Under the pieces are notes generated by a model that saw nothing but the letters and a program-made list of their open reading frames with translations, was not told the origin of the DNA and ran no database searches. DNA of 39,484 bases. Source: Caldifarciminota bacterium. Lineage in GTDB: Bacteria; Hydrothermota; Hydrothermia; LBFQ01. How positions within the stretch are numbered: position 1 is the stretch's first letter; the number at the start of each line of letters is the position of its first letter. Location of the stretch: positions 1 to 39,484 of the forward strand of contig JALWYV010000057.1 of the NCBI GenBank assembly GCA_027003075.1, in the 5' to 3' direction. Made by a program: the position numbers and the translations under genes. This document shows, piece by piece, positions 31,599-37,675 of this stretch.

Positions 31599-32791
31599 TA
31601 CAGGTTCTCTATAAGGGCTTCGGTGTACTCCGTCGTAGAGAGAGGTTCAACACCCATGTGGCGGGCGAGGTCGTAGGTTACCTTTTTCTCCCCTATGGTC
31701 TTCGCCACCGCCTTATCTATCAGGTCCGCGGCCTCCCTCCATCCTATATGCTCCAACATGAGCTTTGCGGCCAGAATGCCGGCTGTGGGGTTTATAACGT
31801 TCTTGCCAGCGTACTTGGGGGCGGATCCGTGAACCGGCTCAAAGAGGGCGTGGTAGTCCCCTATGTTGGCACCGGGGGCCATACCAAGACCACCAACGAG
31901 AGCGGCGAGGGCGTCCGAGATGTAATCACCGTTGAGGTTGGTCGTTGCTATAACACCGTACTCGCCGGGTCTCAGGAGGATCTGCTGGAACATGTTATCT
32001 GCTATCCTGTCGTTCACGAATACCTTACCCTCTGTGCGCTCCCCCTCGCCCTCAAAGACGACGTGGTCGGCGTACTCGTTCCGTATAAGTTCGTATCCCC
32101 AGTCTCTAAAGGCCCCTTCGGTGTACTTCATTATGTTACCCTTGTGCATAAGGGTAAGGACAGGGTAACCGTTCGTTATAGCGTACTCAATGGCCTTTCT
32201 GACCAGCCTCTGACTTCGGGTACGGGATATGGGCTTTACTCCTATTCCGGCATCTTCGGGGATGTTAGTACCCATCTCCTCGTTCAGGAAGCGGCGGACT
32301 TTTTCACACTCCGGAGTACCCATCCTCCACTCTATTCCGGCGTACACGTCCTCCGTATTCTCACGGAACACCACCATGTTCACCTTCTCCGGATAGCGAA
32401 GCGGACTGGGGACACCGGGGTAGTACTTTGCGGGGCGGACGTTGGCGTACAGGTCCAGCATCTGGCGGAGGGCGACGTTCAGGCTCCTGTACCCTCCACC
32501 CACGGGGGTGGTCAGGGGTCCCTTTATGGCCACGTGGTGTTCCCTTATGGCCTCAACAGTCTCTTCCGGAAGCGGATTTCCGACTTCTTTTATGGCCTTC
32601 TCGCCGGCCAGAAGTTCCTTCCAGACTATGGCCTTCTTCCCACCGTAGGCTTTCTTAACCGCGGCGTCCACGACCTTCCGTACTGAGGCCATAATTTCGG
32701 GCCCAGTTCCGTCCCCCTCTATGAAGGGGATTATGGGATGGTCCGGAACGATGAGTTTTCCGTTTTCTACGCGAATCCTTTCTCCGTTCAT
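31598..32791 (-). CDS. icd: Isocitrate dehydrogenase, NADP-type
   Basis: Oxidative decarboxylation of isocitrate to 2-oxoglutarate in the TCA cycle. The 397-residue protein shows [14 protein letters not shown], the substrate loop [64 protein letters not shown] and [26 protein letters not shown]. The Lys-Tyr pair in APKYAG matches the NADP-selecting residues of the E. coli enzyme (inference from family knowledge). The ATG is 9 nt after TAAAAT. It is followed by the coupled universal stress protein gene. Confidence 0.96.
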   Translation of the reverse strand: MNGERIRVENGKLIVPDHPIIPFIEGDGTGPEIMASVRKVVDAAVKKAYGGKKAIVWKELLAGEKAIKEVGNPLPEETVEAIREHHVAIKGPLTTPVGGGYRSLNVALRQMLDLYANVRPAKYYPGVPSPLRYPEKVNMVVFRENTEDVYAGIEWRMGTPECEKVRRFLNEEMGTNIPEDAGIGVKPISRTRSQRLVRKAIEYAITNGYPVLTLMHKGNIMKYTEGAFRDWGYELIRNEYADHVVFEGEGERTEGKVFVNDRIADNMFQQILLRPGEYGVIATTNLNGDYISDALAALVGGLGMAPGANIGDYHALFEPVHGSAPKYAGKNVINPTAGILAAKLMLEHIGWREAADLIDKAVAKTIGEKKVTYDLARHMGVEPLSTTEYTEALIENL

Positions 32792-32800
32792 AAAGCCAGC

Positions 32801-32806
32801 ATTTTA
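32801..32806 (-). promoter_or_regulatory. -10 hexamer for icd
   Basis: TAAAAT on the minus strand, 9 nt before ATG 32791. Confidence 0.5.
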
Positions 32807-32878
32807 AGGTCGGAAACTTTCCGTTCAGGTTAGAAGATGTGTCCTAAAGAACCTCCGGCACGGGAGAAGATCGTTGTG

Positions 32879-34171
32879 TCAATATTTAAGTACTTTTATC
32901 CATTTCCCTTTATGTTTAACAAAATACACCCCTTTCCGGTTGATGTGATCCACCTTCCTGCCTGAGACGTCGTATACGTACCCGATATTGAGATCGTTCT
33001 GAGACAGAACGGTCTTATTTTCATGTGCTTTATAGTACACGACACCCAGATTGAGAGTAGTATCTTCGTCCAACCACATAAGGTACGCCTTATCCCTGTA
33101 CCACGACATCTTAACTTTCATACCAATAGTATCGCTTATAAATTTATTATTAAATCCGTCAAATGAGTATGCGTACTGATACCTATTGGATAGAACGATC
33201 AAAGAATCCATCAGTATAGCGAAATTCATATGATTATCCCCAAAAGGCATATTCAAGAACCGACCGTCAAGGTGAAATCCATGTACGTACGCTATAGCCA
33301 ACACGCCCCTATCTGCATAATCCAGGAAGTACAACGTATCCCAGGTTGTTTTGGAAACAGCAGATTGGTAAACAAACGATCTGGAAATAGTGTAATACAC
33401 TGCAGGATTGTAGGAGAGATATACTAAGCCTCCCGGAGGTAAATATAGGGCGTAAAAAGTTTGGTTCTTGAACCACTCGTAAACAACAGCATAAGGCTTT
33501 CCATTATCCGATGATAATCCTAAAAGATTATAGAACCAACCCGCCTCCTCATAGTTGTTTATAGCGCCACACATAGGTATCATCCGTCCACTTTGCCATA
33601 TAGTATCTCCATAGTAACGGATGAAGGCGTGTAAGGAACCTGCTATCACTATTGTCGCATGCATAGGATCCCCACACAGTACCGAACCACATGCTACTCC
33701 ACATGTGTCCATAGAGTACGTCCATACCCTTTCGTATGCTAAGGCTACCCGGTTATCTAAAGGTAAAAGGTGTATATACTCCATGCGGGGCTTGTTTATT
33801 TCCCATACTCCGCACAGATAACAATCAAATTCGGCCTCAAACTGAGAGATCTTCCATTCCGAATCGTCGTAATCTCTATAGAAAATCTTTAAGGTTTCAC
33901 CCTGTACGAGAGCGATCACGTGTCTACTGTTCGGATGCAGTACGACCTTAAGACCCAGAACCGTATCTACTATTGATAGAACGTCCCTGCTCCACGAATC
34001 TCCTCCGTTCTCCGTCCAAAGCACAGATAAGGTGTCGTCACGGTAGCACGCAACGTAAAGCATATCTTGAAGGACATCAAAGGCATACTTTTGACATTTG
34101 TATGCTGGAATTGGGAGATTTTCAAACACAACCTCCTGTATCATGAAGGATGAGAATAAAAACAGGGTCAT
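32879..34171 (-). CDS. Secreted Asp-box (BNR-like) protein with C-terminal sorting-like tail; AT-rich
   Basis: A 430-residue protein of unknown function. One clear Asp-box-like motif (WTENGGDSWSRDV) and repeated strand patterns suggest a beta propeller. The C-terminus, YVYDVSGRKVDHINRKGVYFVKHKGKWIKVLKY, resembles the sorting-like modules of the other two secreted proteins. Base composition is visibly more AT-rich than its neighbours, with more AAA, TAT and AAT codons, which points to recent acquisition or relaxed expression. ATG at 34171 is 8 nt after TATAAT (which contains an in-frame TAA); the N-terminus MTLFLFSSFMIQEVV is a short signal without basic residues. Many cysteines for an exported protein are also notable. 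Confidence 0.75.
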   Translation of the reverse strand: MTLFLFSSFMIQEVVFENLPIPAYKCQKYAFDVLQDMLYVACYRDDTLSVLWTENGGDSWSRDVLSIVDTVLGLKVVLHPNSRHVIALVQGETLKIFYRDYDDSEWKISQFEAEFDCYLCGVWEINKPRMEYIHLLPLDNRVALAYERVWTYSMDTCGVACGSVLCGDPMHATIVIAGSLHAFIRYYGDTIWQSGRMIPMCGAINNYEEAGWFYNLLGLSSDNGKPYAVVYEWFKNQTFYALYLPPGGLVYLSYNPAVYYTISRSFVYQSAVSKTTWDTLYFLDYADRGVLAIAYVHGFHLDGRFLNMPFGDNHMNFAILMDSLIVLSNRYQYAYSFDGFNNKFISDTIGMKVKMSWYRDKAYLMWLDEDTTLNLGVVYYKAHENKTVLSQNDLNIGYVYDVSGRKVDHINRKGVYFVKHKGKWIKVLKY

Positions 34172-34179
34172 AAGGAATG

Positions 34180-34185
34180 ATTATA
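34180..34185 (-). promoter_or_regulatory. -10 hexamer for the AT-rich propeller gene
   Basis: Perfect TATAAT on the minus strand, 8 nt before ATG 34171; lies in the 20-bp gap after gpsA. Confidence 0.55.
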
Positions 34186-34191
34186 AGGGTG

Positions 34192-35199
34192 TTAAACGTA
34201 GAACTCCCGCTTCAGGGGGCGGCTCATGAGCCTCTCAAGGGCATCAAGGGGTGAAACCTTTCCCTCTATTATGTCACACACCACCTCGGTTATAGGAACG
34301 TCTATCCCCCTCGCTCTGGCTTCTTCCCTAACCATAAAGGCCGTGCGAACCCCCTCCGCCACCATACTCATACCCCCAAGCACCTCGTCTATGCTCTTCC
34401 CCTTTCCCAGCTGCTCTCCGACGTACCGATTGCGGGAGTTAGGGGAGAAACTCGTCGTTATCATGTCCCCCATGCCGGCGAGGCCAAAGAAGGTGTCCTT
34501 TCTGGCTCCGAGGGAAGTGCCGAACCTTATCATCTCGTAAAGTCCCCTCGTCAGGAGCGCCCCCTTGGAGTTGGTCCCAAAGCCGAGGCCGTCGCTTATA
34601 CCTGCGGCTATGGCGATTATATTCTTCAAGGCTCCCCCAAGCTCAACGCCGAGGACGTCGTCCTGCCTGTACACCCGGAAGGTTCTCCCTGAGAAGGCGT
34701 GCTGAACCTCCTGAGCAAAGTCGTCGTCCCTGCTGGCCACCACGACGGACGTGGGTACCCCCTTCACCACCTCAAGGGCTATGGAGGGACCGCTGAGTAC
34801 GGCGTACGTAACCTCCGGCATCACCTCTGTAACGGCCTGTGAGACCGTCTTTATTTTGTCTCCCACAAAACCCTTCACGGCACTCACCAGTTTTTTGGGC
34901 CCCACCTCCTCCCTTATACGGGGAAGGACCTCTGAAACGGCAGCCGACTTGACTACCAGAACGTGAAAGTCCATGCCCCTCAGATCCTCAAGGATCGTCG
35001 TGAACTCTATATTCGGGTTCAGGGTGACCCCCGGAAGGCGGGTGTCGTCCCGGTGTTCCCTTCTGAGCCTCTCTACCCTCTCCGGGTTCCTGTCCCATAC
35101 AACGACGTCGTGACCGTTTTTAGCAAGGAGATGGGCCAGGGCCAGACCCCATGCCCCACCCCCTATTACGCCTACTGTCCTCTTCGGAAGTCCTGCCAT
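34192..35199 (-). CDS. gpsA: Glycerol-3-phosphate dehydrogenase [NAD(P)+]
   Basis: Reduces dihydroxyacetone phosphate to sn-glycerol-3-phosphate for phospholipid synthesis in the cytoplasm. Visible motifs: the dinucleotide loop [21 protein letters not shown] at residues about 9-29, LSGPSIALEVVKGVPTSVVVAS, the catalytic Lys in GVELGGALKNIIAIAAGISDGLGFGTNSKGALLTRGL, and FGLAGMGDMITTSFSPNSRNRYVG, all family diagnostic. 335 residues is normal. It overlaps the upstream lipoprotein gene by 28 bp and is the third gene of the rpmA-lipoprotein-gpsA chain. Confidence 0.97.
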   Translation of the reverse strand: MAGLPKRTVGVIGGGAWGLALAHLLAKNGHDVVVWDRNPERVERLRREHRDDTRLPGVTLNPNIEFTTILEDLRGMDFHVLVVKSAAVSEVLPRIREEVGPKKLVSAVKGFVGDKIKTVSQAVTEVMPEVTYAVLSGPSIALEVVKGVPTSVVVASRDDDFAQEVQHAFSGRTFRVYRQDDVLGVELGGALKNIIAIAAGISDGLGFGTNSKGALLTRGLYEMIRFGTSLGARKDTFFGLAGMGDMITTSFSPNSRNRYVGEQLGKGKSIDEVLGGMSMVAEGVRTAFMVREEARARGIDVPITEVVCDIIEGKVSPLDALERLMSRPLKREFYV

Positions 35200-35693
35200 G
35201 TCCGTATGTACCAGTACTGCCCTTTCTTAACGAAGGTAAAAACCGCCCTACCCACGGCTTCTCCCCCTCCCTCGTAGGGTGGCTCTATGCGGAGGTAGTA
35301 GTCCCATACCCACGTGGCCCGGTTGCTGTCCTCCATTATGGGAGCCCCGTTGGTTAAGTTGAGGATGATCTCGTCGGCGTATTCAAATATCTGCTGGGCC
35401 GAGAGTATTTCCTCGTTGTACCCCCATGAGAGGCTGTCTATACCCCACCTGTCCCGGAGGATGTCGCGGATGTCGCTCTGCGAGGGGTCAAAGTAGAATA
35501 CGAAGCTGTCCGGATCAAGGCAGTTCCTGTACCCTTCCAGATCCCTGGACGTGTAGGCTATCTCCAGATTCTTAACCACGTACTCCGGCTTCACAGGTGG
35601 GTAATACCTTCCTTTATCGTCGTACGTTTTTGGAAGGAAGACGTTCTTACAGCCGAAAAGGGCGAGGGCCAGAATTACTCCGGTATAACGGAT
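35172..35693 (-). CDS. Predicted lipoprotein, likely with a non-AUG (ATC) start
   Basis: The frame encodes a lipoprotein signal, [14 protein letters not shown], and a mature domain with a DUF4440/SnoaL-like feel ([32 protein letters not shown]...[18 protein letters not shown]). The only standard in-frame start is ATG 35783, which would put a 28-residue basic extension before the signal, wholly inside rpmA. Instead an ATC at 35691-35693 is 8 nt after GGGAGG (35702-35707) and would give [15 protein letters not shown], the same form as the MRYVLFIVAALTLSC lipoprotein at 7254. I annotate the ATC start (173 residues). It overlaps rpmA by 19 bp and gpsA by 28 bp. Function unknown. Confidence 0.68.
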   Translation of the reverse strand: MRYTGVILALALFGCKNVFLPKTYDDKGRYYPPVKPEYVVKNLEIAYTSRDLEGYRNCLDPDSFVFYFDPSQSDIRDILRDRWGIDSLSWGYNEEILSAQQIFEYADEIILNLTNGAPIMEDSNRATWVWDYYLRIEPPYEGGGEAVGRAVFTFVKKGQYWYIRTWQDFRRGQ

Positions 35694-35926
35694 ACGTACT
35701 TCCTCCCTTTCCTCTCGTGGAACTTTACCACTCCGTCCACCGTGGCGTAGATGGTGAAGTCGGACCCCATAGCCACGCCCCATCCGGGATGGATACGGGT
35801 TCCCCTCTGGCGTACTATGATCTGCCCCTTCTGTACGAACTGCCCCCCGTACTTCTTTACGCCGAGATATTTGGGGTTACTATCCCTTCCGTTCTTCGTG
35901 CTTCCACCGGCCTTCTTGCTTGCCAT
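35675..35926 (-). CDS. rpmA: 50S ribosomal protein L27
   Basis: An 83-residue ribosomal protein near the peptidyl-transferase centre. [31 protein letters not shown] is the conserved opening, and [36 protein letters not shown] the core. No cleavable N-terminal extension of the Firmicutes type is present. rplU, its usual upstream neighbour, is absent: the CRISPR leader lies there instead. The ATG is 8 nt after TAAAAT on the minus strand, another leaderless ribosomal protein gene. Its last codons overlap the start of the lipoprotein gene. Confidence 0.96.
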   Translation of the reverse strand: MASKKAGGSTKNGRDSNPKYLGVKKYGGQFVQKGQIIVRQRGTRIHPGWGVAMGSDFTIYATVDGVVKFHERKGRKYVSVIPE

Positions 35927-35934
35927 AGTCGTGT

Positions 35935-35940
35935 ATTTTA
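35935..35940 (-). promoter_or_regulatory. -10 hexamer for rpmA
   Basis: TAAAAT on the minus strand, 8 nt before ATG 35926. Confidence 0.5.
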
Positions 35941-36078
35941 CGGGGGATTAAAATTGGAGTGTGCGGGTGGTAAAGAGCATGGATTTCCTCTAATCCAGTA
36001 CCTCATGGAAGGGACACGATAGGGATATGGGTACCCCCTATCTGTATTGTAGACAAGTTTACATCACAAACTAACTTC

Positions 36079-36219
36079 GCAAACCTCCGGAAAATTTTAA
36101 CTTACGTGGGGTGCTTGAACGACCGTTCAAACGTATTGAAAGGTCGTTTTCTCAATAGTGATGGGCATCCACACCCACTTCGCAAACCCCCCGGGATTTC
36201 TGCAGGATTGGAGGTTTGC
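36079..36219. repeat. Inverted repeat GCAAACCTCC/GGAGGTTTGC in the leader
   Basis: GCAAACCTCC at 36079-36088 is an exact inverse match of GGAGGTTTGC at 36210-36219, 121 bp apart. The second ACTTCGCAAACC copy (36177-36188) is a near match to the left arm. These may be leader sites for integration or regulation; role unknown. Confidence 0.6.
36118..36150 (+). terminator. Hairpin with T-run in the CRISPR leader
   Basis: A 13-bp inverted repeat with one mismatch (left arm 36118-36130, right arm 36136-36148, loop ACGTA), ending in TTTT. It could stop rightward read-through before the array promoter at 36248, or serve as a structured protein site. The left part also contains a separate perfect palindrome, TTGAACG-AC-CGTTCAA (36115-36130), which overlaps the stem and looks like an operator half-site pair. 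Confidence 0.5.
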
Positions 36220-36247
36220 CGCTCTTCCACCTTCATTTTCCCGCCCT

Positions 36248-36253
36248 TATAAT
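36248..36253 (+). promoter_or_regulatory. -10 hexamer for the CRISPR array
   Basis: Perfect TATAAT, 51 bp before the first repeat, in the sense direction. Predicts pre-crRNA transcription starting near 36260. Confidence 0.6.
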
Positions 36254-36304
36254 ACCCGGTAGTTCCGCATGAGAATTGAGAATTTGGCGAGGGATGAGAG
36301 ATGG

Positions 36305-36996
36305 GTTTTCAGCCTACCTATAAGGGATTGAAACTTCAGTTAACTGGGCTGCCCGTAGGTCGCCGAAAACAGGGTTTTCAGCCTACCTATAAGGGATTGA
36401 AACCCTCCACTTCTACGCTCCCTTCCCTCTCCTCGGCGTGTTTTCAGCCTACCTATAAGGGATTGAAACGGGACTGCGCGGGCGAATCCATACCTGACCA
36501 TCCAGGTTTTCAGCCTACCTATAAGGGATTGAAACAGGGTAGTGACCAACTCTTCAAAAATTACTGAATAGTGTTTTCAGCCTACCTATAAGGGATTGAA
36601 ACCCTTCACGTTTCCACGTCCAACCCTCAAAGTTGCCCGTTTTCAGCCTACCTATAAGGGATTGAAACAAGGATCGCATACTCTCCGGCGTGAAGGTACG
36701 CATCCGGTTTTCAGCCTACCTATAAGGGATTGAAACTTCTTATATGTACGCTGATATATACGAAGGATTTCAGGTTTTCAGCCTACCTATAAGGGATTGA
36801 AACTGGAGAGTAAAGAGTATATAAAGATATTTGAGGGTGAGTTTTCAGCCTACCTATAAGGGATTGAAACTCAAATATACGTATATCCATTGTGTAAAGG
36901 TTTATCGTGTTTTCAGCCTACCTATAAGGGATTGAAACACGGTTGCCTTGGCGGGGATGTAGAGGCCGGGAGAACGTTTTCAGCCTACCTATAAGG
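36305..36996 (+). CRISPR. CRISPR array, 10 spacers, terminal repeat truncated
   Basis: Ten perfect copies of a 30-bp repeat that starts GTTTTCAGCC and ends GGGATTGAAAC, at 36305, 36374, 36440, 36506, 36573, 36639, 36707, 36774, 36841 and 36909, plus a final copy at 36976-36996 that keeps only the first 21 bp. The ten spacers are 36-39 bp. The ATTGAAAC end would give the usual 8-nt 5' handle of Cas6-processed crRNAs, suggesting a type I or III system. All repeats are identical until the last, so the leader is on the left. Spacers 7-9 are more AT-rich than the others. No cas gene is in the window, and I saw no matching protospacer in it. Confidence 0.97.
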
Positions 36997-37007
36997 CCGC
37001 CGACGCC

Positions 37008-37628
37008 TTAAACCTCCTTCCACCCTTCCACCCAATCCCATTCCACAGATTGAATAAGTTCCGCCATCTTAACGACGTTCACCCCGAGCGTCCGGGCGTC
37101 CTCGTAGGCTTCAGCCTTGCGCTCATCGTCCCATCTCCTCAGAAGGTATACCGCCCCGATGGGCGGTATAACGAACCCCATGTGAGTTAAGGTCGTCAGT
37201 AGAGATGAAGCCACATTAATTGCGCCACCTTCCTCCCCAACTACGACAACCCCTCCCACCTTTCCCCTCATCATAAACGCTCCCATGTTCTCAAGGGAGG
37301 TCATCCTCTCCAGAAGTACCTTGATCAGGGCAGAGGGTGAGTACCAGTAAACTGGACTTGCAAAGATTACGGCGTCGGCCTCAAGGAGGTCCCAGACTAT
37401 ATTTCCGAAGGCGTCCCCTATCTTCCCCTTTATACACGCCTCAAGGTTGCACAGCTCCGGAGATTCGCTATAACTCCCCGTGCAGTAGTCAATATGCAGC
37501 ATGGACAGGTTAAGCAGTTTCGTCTCGGCACCCGCCTTCTCCGACCACTTCAGAACTTCGGTCAACAACGAAGCCGTCCACCCGTCCGGGCGGGCAGATC
37601 CGTTTATTCCCAGGACCTTAACTTTCAC
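37008..37628 (-). CDS. NADPH-dependent FMN reductase / iron-sulfur flavoprotein-like
   Basis: A 206-residue flavodoxin-fold protein. The FMN phosphate loop is GINGSARPDGWTASLL (residues about 7-22), followed by DAVIFASPVYWYSPSALIKVLLERM, the isoalloxazine loop, and VVVVGEEGGAINVASSLLTTL. Cysteines at CTGSYSESPELCNLEACIKG (about residues 49-67) resemble the compact cysteine motif of iron-sulfur flavoproteins, so an Fe-S cluster is possible, but the spacing is not one I can match with confidence. It probably reduces FMN or quinone-like acceptors. The GTG start is 8 nt after TAGAAT. It is convergent with the CRISPR array, its stop only 12 bp beyond the truncated last repeat. Confidence 0.83.
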   Translation of the reverse strand: MKVKVLGINGSARPDGWTASLLTEVLKWSEKAGAETKLLNLSMLHIDYCTGSYSESPELCNLEACIKGKIGDAFGNIVWDLLEADAVIFASPVYWYSPSALIKVLLERMTSLENMGAFMMRGKVGGVVVVGEEGGAINVASSLLTTLTHMGFVIPPIGAVYLLRRWDDERKAEAYEDARTLGVNVVKMAELIQSVEWDWVEGWKEV

Positions 37629-37636
37629 TTCCGGCG

Positions 37637-37642
37637 ATTCTA
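37637..37642 (-). promoter_or_regulatory. -10 hexamer for the flavoprotein gene
   Basis: TAGAAT on the minus strand, 8 nt before GTG 37628. Confidence 0.5.
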
Positions 37643-37664
37643 CGGACGTAGGGGAATTCTGACG

Positions 37665-37670
37665 TAAAAT
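37665..37670 (+). promoter_or_regulatory. -10 hexamer for the DUF2207 gene
   Basis: TAAAAT, 5 nt before GTG 37676; shares a 47-bp divergent spacer with the flavoprotein gene. Confidence 0.45.
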
Positions 37671-37675
37671 ACAGG

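Larger units (their letters stand above)
35941..36304 (+). promoter_or_regulatory. Non-coding CRISPR leader region
   Basis: No plausible gene lies in this stretch. It holds inverted repeats, a hairpin and the -10 box listed separately, an A/T-rich patch near 36090-36100, and two imperfect direct copies of ACTTCGCAAACC (36074-36085 and 36177-36188). The repeat orientation (GATTGAAAC at the right end of each unit) and the degenerate last repeat at 36976 place the leader here, on the left of the array. Confidence 0.75.

Noticed and set aside
31658-32686. 342-codon open frame on the opposite strand to icd
   Set aside because: It is antisense to a clear isocitrate dehydrogenase; the encoded sequence has no recognisable fold and no -10 hexamer at its start.
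36301-36567. Open frame with repeated GFQPTYKGLK-like peptide
   Set aside because: It is the CRISPR repeat translated; the frame arises from the repeat plus spacers and is not a protein gene. The same holds for the opposite-strand frame.
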